Source: DATMBF01 sp035559595 (GTDB lineage Bacteria > Bacteroidota > Ignavibacteria > UBA10030). Taken from it: a DNA stretch of 64,000 bases. The number at the start of each line of letters is the position of its first letter. The first letter of the stretch is position 1. Below, piece by piece: positions 17,594 to 24,830 of the stretch. The notes beneath the pieces were generated by a model. That model did not search any database and was not told the DNA's origin. It worked only from the letters and a program-made list of their open reading frames with translations. A program made the translations under genes and the position numbers. The stretch lies in contig DATMBF010000032.1 in assembly GCA_035559595.1 (NCBI GenBank), forward strand, positions 33,469-97,468, written 5' to 3'.

Positions 17594-17670
17594 GAGAGTC
17601 GTCACTTTCCTGTGACACTCAGATGAGTGCATTGCCCGGTGCCTTGCCAAGGTGGGCAGTGCACTTTTTG
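17594..17670 (+). ncRNA. candidate small structured RNA of about 77 nt
   Basis: It starts about seven bases after a near-consensus -10 box. A first hairpin is formed by GTCAC (17601-17605) and GTGAC (17612-17616), extendable by GAGT/ACTC around a one-base bulge. A second, long hairpin is formed by AGTGCATTGCCC (17626-17637) and GGGCAGTGCACT (17654-17665), with one G-T pair and an inner CCTT/AAGG stem. It runs directly into TTTTT (17665-17669), a textbook intrinsic terminator. Both flanking genes (porin and iron permease) are on the other strand. Regulation of one of them, by antisense or trans pairing, is inference. No known RNA family was recognised. Confidence 0.55.
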
Positions 17671-17671
17671 T

Positions 17672-18994
17672 TTAATGAAGATCCCGCTTCACGCCTGTCG
17701 GCACCGGAATGCCCGAGCTGTAATCAAAACTCGTCGTGAAGTACTTCTTATTCTTTCGCAAATCGTTCACCCGCACGATTACGTTTCCTTCGCTTAAGCG
17801 AGAAGGAAGATACAACGGAGCACACCCAAGCCCCTCCATCGAGCCGCTCTGATTCTCATCCCCCTCTGTCACCACCGCCAGTTTGCTGAGTTCCGATGGG
17901 GCTTCGCACACCGAGCAGATCAGCTCGTCATCAAGCATATAATAGAAACCATAATTGTAGCACGCACGGCACGCGTCAAACGCCGTTGAAAACGTGCTCG
18001 CGCCCGTCCGCAATGCAAAAAACCGAATCTCCGTCCCCTCCTCATCCTTCCACGCAAAGCGATGCAGGTTTCCGTCGAGCAGCCGACTGACGGGAATCGA
18101 TATAACTCCTTCCGTCGGCTCGAGAAACTCCGGCGGTGTGATTACCGGTTTCCGACTCGAACTAAAGAGGGTGTCAAAACCCAAGAAGAAGATGACAGCA
18201 CAGGAGACGAGCCCAGCCGCAATCTGCCAGTTCCGGTTCCCCGAGGGAGCTTCAGCTCGCTTGGAGGGAGGGATCACAAACATAATGGCCGGAATGCTGA
18301 AGACGGCCAGAATGAAGAGAAGGTTGTTTCTCACAATCGGTCCGACAATGGCCATTGCATCAGGGTCGGGCGGGAAGACGCCAAGTTCATAAAATTCGTG
18401 AATGCCGTTTACCAACAATTGCGCGACAAAAATCAGCAAGACAATTGCTGTGACTTTGAGAAACCGACCAATGTCGATTCGCAAGCTTCCCTTCACGAAG
18501 AGGACTCCAAAGATCGTTGCCCCCAACACGCCGGCAAAAGCTCCCACGAAAAGACTTCCCCATCCCTCGCTTACCCCCACCGCACGCAGAAAGATTACTG
18601 TTTCAATTCCTTCCCGAACCACCATCAAAAACACAAAGAAAAAGATCCCCAACGCAGCGGCTGTACTGTTTCCTGCAGCCGCGGAGACCTCGTCGACTTT
18701 CCGTTCAATTTCTTTTTTGATATGTTTCGACGTTCGCCACATCCAGATGATCATTGTCGTGACAAACAGCGCCGCCACGAAAAAGAGATAGCCCTCGAAG
18801 AGCTCGAAATCCATTGCCAGATACTCAAGGAGCAATGCCGTGGCAAGGCTCGAAACCAATGCTGTGCCAAGTCCGACAAACACCGGCAACCTGAGATGAT
18901 CTCTTTCCGTCTTCCTCAGATAAACCAGCAGAATCCCAACAATGAGGGCAATTTCAACACCCTCCCGGAACGTGATGATAAGTGACTCAAACAC
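17672..18994 (-). CDS. FTR1-family iron permease fused to a DUF2318 domain
   Basis: 440 residues, GTG start. The N-terminal 240 residues form a seven-helix FTR1 permease with both iron-motif repeats (REGVE at 10-14 and REGIE at 127-131). A further membrane helix (about 257-273) leads to an extracytoplasmic DUF2318 domain. That domain shows FFALRTGASTFSTAFDAC, the cysteine pairs CRAC (342-345) and CSVC (360-363), a later GLGCAPLYLP and VIVRVNDL. FTR1 proteins import ferric iron, usually coupled to an oxidase or reductase. The DUF2318 cysteines suggest a bound metal or redox site on the outer face. An operator-like palindrome overlaps its promoter, and the FMN-binding cluster is next door. Confidence 0.9.
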   Translation of the reverse strand: MFESLIITFREGVEIALIVGILLVYLRKTERDHLRLPVFVGLGTALVSSLATALLLEYLAMDFELFEGYLFFVAALFVTTMIIWMWRTSKHIKKEIERKVDEVSAAAGNSTAAALGIFFFVFLMVVREGIETVIFLRAVGVSEGWGSLFVGAFAGVLGATIFGVLFVKGSLRIDIGRFLKVTAIVLLIFVAQLLVNGIHEFYELGVFPPDPDAMAIVGPIVRNNLLFILAVFSIPAIMFVIPPSKRAEAPSGNRNWQIAAGLVSCAVIFFLGFDTLFSSSRKPVITPPEFLEPTEGVISIPVSRLLDGNLHRFAWKDEEGTEIRFFALRTGASTFSTAFDACRACYNYGFYYMLDDELICSVCEAPSELSKLAVVTEGDENQSGSMEGLGCAPLYLPSRLSEGNVIVRVNDLRKNKKYFTTSFDYSSGIPVPTGVKRDLH

Positions 18995-19061
18995 TTGGCG
19001 TTTCCTAAGATTAAGAAATTGTTTCTTAGATATCAGACTCTAAAGGTCTTATTTCGAAGTC

Positions 19062-19095
19062 GGACTAACTTAGTCCTATTATTCTTTTTTGTCAA
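19062..19095 (-). promoter_or_regulatory. promoter and 15-base operator of the iron permease
   Basis: On the minus strand, TTGACA (19095-19090) is followed after 17 bases by TAAGTT (19072-19067). A perfect palindrome GGACTAA-C-TTAGTCC (19062-19076) covers the -10 position, as a repressor site would. A second perfect inverted repeat TAAGAAA/TTTCTTA (19012-19018 and 19022-19028) lies in the leader. Iron-dependent repression by a Fur- or DtxR-type protein is inferred from the target gene; the palindrome matches neither consensus exactly. Confidence 0.55.
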
Positions 19096-19178
19096 GAAGA
19101 AATTAGAGAATTCATTTAAAAAACGGCTTTTTTAGGAATTAGTATCATTATTGTTTCGAATTGTGAAAGGAAAACGAT

Positions 19179-19934
19179 ATGATTCAGCTTCGAGATAAGG
19201 TGGCAATAGTAACTGGGGGATCACGCGGAATTGGAGCTGCCATAGCTCAGGCGCTTGGTGATGCGGGGGCTTGTGTAGTTGTCACTTACTCATCGAAGAT
19301 CGCCTTGTCTCGTTCCGTGGCCGAACGTATTGCACAACGAGGAGGACAATCAATGGTGCTTCAAATGTCCGTGGAGAATCCACGGAGTGTGCGTCAGGGT
19401 GTGAAGACTGTTCTCAAACATTTTGGCAGAATCGACATTGTTGTCAACAACGCGGGCATTTGGAAACGTGCCCCGATCGGCACGATGTCGGAAAAGGAAT
19501 GGAATGAGACCATGGACGTCAATCTTAAGGGGACATACCTCCTGTGCAATGCCGTCGCCCCGATCATGAAACGTCAGCGGAGCGGGAAGATTATCAACAT
19601 TGCCAGCACGGCGGGACAACGCGGTGAGGCGTTTTACTCTCACTATGCAGCGTCAAAAGGCGGGGTCATTGCGTTTACAAAGTCGATCGCCGTTGAGCTT
19701 GCGCCCTACAATGTTCTCGTCAACTGTGTTGCACCGGGCTGGGTCGTGACGGACATGACAGCACATGTGTTCCGTGATCGCAAGCGCAGAAAAAGGATAG
19801 AGGCGGAGATTCCTCGGCAACGCGTTGCAACGCCAGAAGATATCGCCGGTCCTGTTCTCTTTCTGGCATCGGAACTCTCTAATCATCTTGTGGGTGCGGT
19901 CATCAATGTCAACGGAGGCAGCGTCCTCTCCTGA
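19179..19934 (+). CDS. short-chain dehydrogenase/reductase (FabG-like)
   Basis: 251 residues of classical SDR. The NAD(P)-binding motif is TGGSRGIG (12-19) and the NNAG motif follows at about 90. The catalytic serine lies in INIASTAG and the YxxxK pair in SHYAASKGG. The C-terminal NVNGGSVLS is close to the FabG ending. It reduces a 3-oxo group or oxidises the corresponding alcohol; the substrate cannot be assigned. The gene is divergent from the iron permease and has an AAAGGAAA ribosome site. It precedes the deoxyhypusine-synthase-like gene, which seems to have its own promoter. Confidence 0.88.
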   Translation: MIQLRDKVAIVTGGSRGIGAAIAQALGDAGACVVVTYSSKIALSRSVAERIAQRGGQSMVLQMSVENPRSVRQGVKTVLKHFGRIDIVVNNAGIWKRAPIGTMSEKEWNETMDVNLKGTYLLCNAVAPIMKRQRSGKIINIASTAGQRGEAFYSHYAASKGGVIAFTKSIAVELAPYNVLVNCVAPGWVVTDMTAHVFRDRKRRKRIEAEIPRQRVATPEDIAGPVLFLASELSNHLVGAVINVNGGSVLS

Positions 19935-19969
19935 ATGGCCAAAAATTTGTCGAATTCGCATTTTCTTCC

Positions 19970-19997
19970 TTGACTTAAAGGACAAAAGCGTTATATT
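19970..19997 (+). promoter_or_regulatory. sigma-70-type promoter
   Basis: TTGACT at 19970-19975, a 16-base spacer and TATATT at 19992-19997, about 45 bases before the deoxyhypusine-synthase-like gene. An inverted repeat AATTTTC/GAAAATT (20004-20010 and 20019-20025) sits just downstream of the expected transcription start and may be an operator. Confidence 0.55.
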
Positions 19998-20042
19998 TTT
20001 CCAAATTTTCGACTTGTTGAAAATTGACTCGAAAGGGAGGCG

Positions 20043-21161
20043 ATGCCATCCAAGCGAAAGTTCCTTTCAGGGAAAAAAATCGATCCGCGCCCAATCAAGA
20101 AGAACGTCAGTGTTGTCGAGCTGGTCGATCGTCATTTTCAGGCGTACAATGCAGGGCGGCTGAGGGAAGCATGTCAATTGTTCGTCAACAAGATGCTTGA
20201 TCCCGACGTAACAATCGGCATCAGTCTTACCGGCGCCCTGACCCCTGCGGGCCTGGGTGGCTCGTGCATCGTGCCAATGATTCGTAGCGGCTTTATCGAT
20301 TGGATCGTCAGCACAGGCGCAAATCTCTATCACGATACACACTTTTCGATTGGGCACTCTCTTCACCGCGGCTCCCCGTTCATTGACGATAGGATCCTCC
20401 GCAAAGAAGCGGTTATTCGGATTTATGATATTCTCTTTGACTACAATGTTCTCTTGGATACCGACGAATTCTACAGACAAACCATTTCCGCTCCCGAATT
20501 TCAAAAAGCGATGAGCACATCGGAATTCCACTATAAGCTTGGAAAATATATTGCCGAACGGGAGCGCGTTCTGAAACTTCCGCATAGCAGCATTCTTGCA
20601 ACCGCCTACAAATGCGCTGTGCCAGTCTATACATCGTCCCCGGGTGATAGTTCGATCGGAATGAATGTGGCAGAGACGGCACTCTATGGAAACCGGTGTA
20701 CCTTCGACGTCTTAGCCGATGTCAATGAGACTGCCGCAATCGTTCTCTATGCCAAGCAAACGGGCGGCAAGAGTGGCGTGTTGATCTTCGGCGGTGGCTC
20801 TCCCAAGAACTTCCTCCTCCAAACGGAGCCGCAGATTCAGGAAGTGTTGAAAATCGATGAAAAAGGACATGATTTCTTTATTCAAGTGACCGACGCACGA
20901 CCCGACACTGGCGGACTTTCGGGAGCTACCCCATCGGAAGCGGTGAGCTGGGGAAAGATCGATCCCGAAAAGCTCCCGGATACGGTGGTTTGCTATCTCG
21001 ATTCCACCGTCGCTCTCCCAATCATGACATCGTATGCCCTTGCCAAGCGCAAATCTCGGAAGCTCAAACGGCTTTACGACCGGCGGCCGGAACTCATGGC
21101 CCGGCTCATGAAAGCCGCGGCACGTGCAAAGACAATCCAACTCAAACGATACAAACCGTAA
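20043..21161 (+). CDS. deoxyhypusine synthase family protein
   Basis: 372 residues of the DHS fold. Rossmann and NAD contacts are suggested by GISLTGALTPAGLGGS and GVLIFGGGSPKNF. The active-site lysine is retained in EAVSWGKI, the equivalent of the lysine that carries the butylamine intermediate in eukaryotic DHS. The enzyme family moves the aminobutyl group of spermidine to a lysine of eIF5A or to putrescine. Bacteria lack eIF5A, so a polyamine reaction such as homospermidine formation is the usual proposal for bacterial members. The gene is followed 24 bases later by the histone H1-like gene. GGGAGG lies unusually close (two bases) to the ATG. Confidence 0.88.
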   Translation: MPSKRKFLSGKKIDPRPIKKNVSVVELVDRHFQAYNAGRLREACQLFVNKMLDPDVTIGISLTGALTPAGLGGSCIVPMIRSGFIDWIVSTGANLYHDTHFSIGHSLHRGSPFIDDRILRKEAVIRIYDILFDYNVLLDTDEFYRQTISAPEFQKAMSTSEFHYKLGKYIAERERVLKLPHSSILATAYKCAVPVYTSSPGDSSIGMNVAETALYGNRCTFDVLADVNETAAIVLYAKQTGGKSGVLIFGGGSPKNFLLQTEPQIQEVLKIDEKGHDFFIQVTDARPDTGGLSGATPSEAVSWGKIDPEKLPDTVVCYLDSTVALPIMTSYALAKRKSRKLKRLYDRRPELMARLMKAAARAKTIQLKRYKP

Positions 21162-21185
21162 CACAAACAACACGAGGGAAGAACT

Positions 21186-21401
21186 ATGAACCGACACCAG
21201 GAGTTGTTAGACTTGGTCGAAACGTTTCGGAAGGATTTTGAGAAGTTTTATGTAAAAGGAAACAAATCCGCCGGAACGAGAGTCCGAAAACACATGGCCG
21301 CACTCAAACGAAAAGCTCAGGAAATCCGGAATGAAATTCAGGAAATGAAACGGAAGATGTCGGAAGAAGAAAAAAAGGCACCGTCGACAACCGGCTCGTA
21401 A
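21186..21401 (+). CDS. histone H1-like (Hc1-type) protein
   Basis: 71 residues, very rich in Lys, Arg and Glu and almost wholly helical. The core FEKFYVKGNKSAGTRVRKHM is the signature of the bacterial histone H1-like family named after chlamydial Hc1. Such proteins bind DNA and are common in Bacteroidota and Chlorobi. The family's long Ala/Lys/Pro tail is absent, so this is the short form. It lies 24 bases after the deoxyhypusine-synthase-like gene, with GGGAAG before the ATG. Co-transcription is likely, and polyamine and nucleoid functions may be linked (inference). Confidence 0.8.
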   Translation: MNRHQELLDLVETFRKDFEKFYVKGNKSAGTRVRKHMAALKRKAQEIRNEIQEMKRKMSEEEKKAPSTTGS

Positions 21402-21484
21402 CTTCTCAGCGTTTACGGATGCCGTAGCCGCGAACCGCCTCGCGGCACTCGAGACCTCACCGTTAAGCAAAGCGGGGACCTCCT

Positions 21485-23305
21485 ATGGGGCTGGGGAAGA
21501 CCACCTTTCCACTATTTTGTGCCGCGATGCTTGCCGCTTTCGGCACAGTCTCAACCCATGCCGCACCGGCTGATTCCACCCTCCTTCTCCTCCCCGTTCC
21601 CCAATCTGTCGACCATCGCGACAGATTCTTTAAAATAACTTCCCAGACCCGTATCATCCTTGGCAAAAGAGGAGGGCGAGAGGACCTTGTTTCCTCTGAG
21701 CACATTCAAACCGTGCTTCGAGATCTTCGCGAGACCGAGCTGCGACTTACGCACGAGGAATCCCTCCGAAAACATCCAGCCAATTACATCTTCATCGGTT
21801 CTCCAAAATCCGATTTCGCAGTAGAACAACTTTTGGAAAGAAAGCTCAAGGCGCCACGACTCGACGCAGAAAGCTATCTCCTCGATGTGCGAACCGACGG
21901 TGTTCTTCTTCTTTCAGAATCTCCCAAAGGGCGTTTCTACGCAGTGCTGTCTCTGCTTCAGCTTTTCCGTCCCCAGAGGAGGAGCATTATCGTTCCGGAA
22001 GTAACGATCCACGATTGGCCAGCATTCAACATTCGTGGCATCATCGAAGACAGCCCGGCTCCTTTCTGGCCAAACCCTGAGCATTTCAAGAAACTTGTCG
22101 ACTTCCTCAGCCGATACAAGTTGAATGCGTATGTAATTTCTGTCGATTCCATAACCGACGTGTTCAGACTGAAGCACCTTCAATCGCTTGCCAAGGAACG
22201 GTACATCGACATCATCCCGAAGTTTGCGGCCACTGAACTACTCAAAGAAAACAGCCTCGATGAATGGATCATTCGCGCGAGCCGACTATTCACCTCATCC
22301 TCTGTTTACATCGGAGCAAGCGAGAAACTACCGCTCCATTCACTAAAGAGGATTTCTGCCGCTTTCCGAAAAGAACAGAAAATTGTAATCATGGATGCCG
22401 ATGCTGTGGACAGTTGGCTTACGGCCCAGCTTCAGGGAGAAATTGTTTTCCTTCACCAATCTCTGAGTAAGTTCCCAATCGCTGAGACAAAACAACCGAA
22501 GGGGCGGATCATCGTATCGATGCGTCGTCTGCCGGAGAGTGGTACCTTCCCTCCTCTGTTTTCTCTTCTTCCTTCACTCCTCGAACAAAGCACGCTCGCA
22601 AAGGAGAAAGCGCTCGGACTTCTTATCCCTTCGTGGGGCCACATCAGAGACGGATCGATTGCCGAATTCAACCTCTACGGCTATGCATGGACGGCACAAT
22701 GCGGGTGGAATCCGATTCCACTTGACCATGTCAGATTTGATGAAAGATTCTTCGCCGATCTTCTGGGGGGAACGGAGACGGCACGCGTGGGGCAGTTGGG
22801 GACACTTCTTCTCTCTCAACCTCCTCATCAGGTCAGCTGGAATGAGTTGTGGACCGATCCTCTAAAAATTCCTTCGCTCTCTTCTGACCATCATGCCCGA
22901 ATTCAGAGTATTGCGTCATCGATGTCGTTTTTCTTAAACGAAATCTCTAAGCTTCCTGCGGCGTTCGGTAAAGAGAGAATGTACGTCAAGACCCTTAGCT
23001 TCGCGGCGCGCCTCAACCTCTGGTTTGCGCGCAAGATGAAGCTTGCAGGGGATATCAATAGACAGCTTAACGAGAAGAACATAACGAGAGACGTGAATCC
23101 CCTTCCACAGTACATCTCATCAAGTCGAGAGATGGCTTTACACCTCCGCACGCTTCGAGACGAGTTCCAGTCTCTTTGGCTAATGACGAATCGCCCCGAA
23201 GGTCTGCCCCACGTTATTCAACCTTACAACCACGAAATCGCAGCCTGGGAAAAGATTGTTGAAATGTTGCTAGCCAGGATTTCCGGCCACCCTGAGAACC
23301 GCTGA
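21485..23305 (+). CDS. family 20-like glycosidase, probably catalytically degenerate
   Basis: 606 residues with a signal peptide (FCAAMLAAFGTVSTHAAP). An N-terminal GH20b-type domain (LLLLPVPQSVDHRDRFFKI at its start, GRFYAVLSLLQLF at its end) precedes a barrel that starts FNIRGIIEDSPAPFWP. This architecture is that of beta-N-acetylhexosaminidases (GH20, also resembling GH84). The place where GH20 has its catalytic Asp-Glu pair (HxGGDE) here reads VYIGASE, so the aspartate and the flanking histidine are lost. It may bind amino sugars without cleaving them, or use other residues. The C-terminal 200 residues are helical. The family call rests on motif reading only. Confidence 0.6.
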   Translation: MGLGKTTFPLFCAAMLAAFGTVSTHAAPADSTLLLLPVPQSVDHRDRFFKITSQTRIILGKRGGREDLVSSEHIQTVLRDLRETELRLTHEESLRKHPANYIFIGSPKSDFAVEQLLERKLKAPRLDAESYLLDVRTDGVLLLSESPKGRFYAVLSLLQLFRPQRRSIIVPEVTIHDWPAFNIRGIIEDSPAPFWPNPEHFKKLVDFLSRYKLNAYVISVDSITDVFRLKHLQSLAKERYIDIIPKFAATELLKENSLDEWIIRASRLFTSSSVYIGASEKLPLHSLKRISAAFRKEQKIVIMDADAVDSWLTAQLQGEIVFLHQSLSKFPIAETKQPKGRIIVSMRRLPESGTFPPLFSLLPSLLEQSTLAKEKALGLLIPSWGHIRDGSIAEFNLYGYAWTAQCGWNPIPLDHVRFDERFFADLLGGTETARVGQLGTLLLSQPPHQVSWNELWTDPLKIPSLSSDHHARIQSIASSMSFFLNEISKLPAAFGKERMYVKTLSFAARLNLWFARKMKLAGDINRQLNEKNITRDVNPLPQYISSSREMALHLRTLRDEFQSLWLMTNRPEGLPHVIQPYNHEIAAWEKIVEMLLARISGHPENR

Positions 23306-23427
23306 ACGTGTGGTTCAAACCACATTCAAAGGTTTCAGCCCCCAACCTTTTGCTGAAAATCCGTATACTGTTCAAGGGCTCCGGGAGGTCGAGTACGCAC
23401 CTCCTTATTCAAGTCGGACTGCAAACG

Positions 23428-24132
23428 ATGATTCTGGACAAATTCAAATATCCCTTCCTAAGCCGCATGCGTCGTCCGGAGGGACTGCCGCCGAAGTTCG
23501 AACGCAATCCGAAGGTTGATCTTGGTGCATCTCCCGCTACCGTCTTCGAAGCATCGTTCTCTCTCTCGCTTCTTACTGTCATTGGGGCCTTCATCTTCTT
23601 TCCGGAAGTCCATCCGCCCCAGAAGATCTCGATTCGGCCGCAGGAGCTCGTGAAATTCGAAGATATCGAAAACACACGCCAGGAAAACCGGCCGCCTCCG
23701 CCTCCCCGGCCTCCCATCCCTATTGAAGCCCCGGGAGATGAGGTAATGGATGACATCCTGCTGCGTGATTCCGAGCTTAACGTAAGCGAGGAGGTGGCGC
23801 CTCCCGCGCCGAAGGTCGAGGAGGAGGAGGAATACTTCGTGGCCGTCGAGGAAATGCCCGAGATCATTGGGGGGATGGAGGCACTCATGCGTAACTTGGT
23901 TTATCCGGAGCTCGCCGTGCGGGCGGGTGTTCAAGGCAGGGTGTTCGTCGTTGCCTATATAAACGAGAAGGGGGAAGTAACCCGAGCTGAAGTGGCAAAA
24001 GGGATAGGGGCCGGATGCGATGAATCGGCCGTCGAGGCCGTAAAGAAAGCCAAGTTTATCCCAGGACGGCAGAGGGGGAAACCGGTGAAGGTCAGGCTGT
24101 CGATTGCGGTACGGTTTCAGTTGTCGAAATGA
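23428..24132 (+). CDS. TonB-family energy transducer
   Basis: 234 residues. One N-terminal membrane helix (VFEASFSLSLLTVIGAFIFF, about 39-58) is followed by a proline-rich periplasmic linker (RPPPPPRPPIPIEAP) and an acidic stretch (KVEEEEEYF). The C-terminal TonB domain carries PEIIGGMEALMRNLVYPELA, GRVFVVAYINEKGEV and KFIPGRQRGKPV. It couples the inner-membrane proton motive force to TonB-dependent receptors such as the two at the right end of the window. The frame is open from a GTG at 23308; the ATG at 23428 is preferred because it gives the usual short cytoplasmic tail. No exbB or exbD is adjacent. Confidence 0.9.
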   Translation: MILDKFKYPFLSRMRRPEGLPPKFERNPKVDLGASPATVFEASFSLSLLTVIGAFIFFPEVHPPQKISIRPQELVKFEDIENTRQENRPPPPPRPPIPIEAPGDEVMDDILLRDSELNVSEEVAPPAPKVEEEEEYFVAVEEMPEIIGGMEALMRNLVYPELAVRAGVQGRVFVVAYINEKGEVTRAEVAKGIGAGCDESAVEAVKKAKFIPGRQRGKPVKVRLSIAVRFQLSK

Positions 24133-24247
24133 GCCCGGCTGTTTGCAACCGGCGGAGAGTGCTTCATCAAACGTTAACCGTTGTTAACCGAGCTTTCAGT
24201 TTCCGTACTTGCTGTGTTGAACAATCTTTTTGTTGAATGCCAAATAG

Positions 24248-24276
24248 TTGGCCGGAGAAACAAAAAGATGTATATT
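24248..24276 (+). promoter_or_regulatory. sigma-70-type promoter
   Basis: TTGGCC at 24248-24253, a 17-base spacer and TATATT at 24271-24276, about 50 bases before the small membrane-protein gene at 24328. Confidence 0.5.
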
Positions 24277-24327
24277 ATAGTCGTGCGAAGTTAAAAGAAC
24301 TTCGTGACAACAACATGAAAGGATCGT

Positions 24328-24501
24328 ATGAAGAAGTTGATACTCCTTGGTCTCATCGCTGGAGCCACCGTTTCCGCGCTGGTGATCTACTTCCGCAAGC
24401 GGACACTGGAGGGGACGGAGTTCCAGGGATTCTTCGACTCGACTGCCGTGGCAGACGAGTTGTTCGGAGACGCATTCGAAGAGCTTCCTGATCGACCCTA
24501 A
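24328..24501 (+). CDS. small single-helix membrane protein, 57 aa
   Basis: A 57-residue reading frame with its own promoter and an AAAGGA ribosome site. The N-terminal MKKLILLGLIAGATVSALV forms one membrane helix and is followed by RKRT. The acidic tail (FFDSTAVADELFGDAFEELP) looks amphipathic and conserved. Codon third positions and the helix-plus-acidic-tail design argue for a real gene. I recall similar short proteins in related genomes, but no function is known. It may act as an assembly or regulatory subunit of a membrane complex, which is speculation. Confidence 0.6.
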   Translation: MKKLILLGLIAGATVSALVIYFRKRTLEGTEFQGFFDSTAVADELFGDAFEELPDRP

Positions 24502-24830
24502 ATAGTCCTCCCGCTGTGTTGTTTCTCTCGGCACCCTCCTTCCGCAACGCAGAAGTACGTACTGAACCGCTCCCGAAGTCTCCCCCTCTCACCTCTCACT
24601 TTTCACTTATTCCTTGTCATTCTTTTCCACCATTCTCTCATTCGCAATTTCTCTGCTATCGCTGCATAATCTTGTTTGCTTGATTTTCAGAACAATTCTC
24701 GTAGGTTTGTAAGGCGTTTGTTTCTGCTTTCGCAGATTCTTCCACCGAAGCAGTTCTATCGCGTAGGCAGATTACAGTTTCATCCGCCAAAGCGGCTCTG
24801 TTGCGTAAGCGGACCTCCCCTTGTATCATC
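24502..24830. other. intergenic region of about 330 bases
   Basis: No coding frame is supported here. It is pyrimidine-rich on the plus strand in its first half. It then holds a small hairpin TCTGC-TTTC-GCAGA (24723-24736) and two 33-base imperfect direct repeats described separately, ending at the start of the large ATPase gene. Confidence 0.6.
24741..24815. repeat. two 33-base direct repeats differing only by transitions
   Basis: Copies at 24741-24773 and 24783-24815, 42 bases apart start to start. They agree at 23 of 33 positions, and all ten differences are A-G or C-T changes. The second copy can fold on itself (TCCGC with GCGGA at its ends). They lie just upstream of the ATPase start. 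Confidence 0.5.

Noticed and set aside
17601..17616. GTCAC/GTGAC as a CRP-type site
   Set aside because: The half-sites are in the reverse order to TGTGA-N6-TCACA; the repeat fits an RNA hairpin better.
18062..18985. 307-residue open frame on the plus strand
   Set aside because: Antisense to the FTR1 permease; its charged, repetitive composition is typical of a shadow of membrane-helix codons.
21427..21446. GCCGCGA/TCGCGGC hairpin after the histone-like gene as a terminator
   Set aside because: The stem is good but no T-run follows on the plus strand, so termination is not supported.
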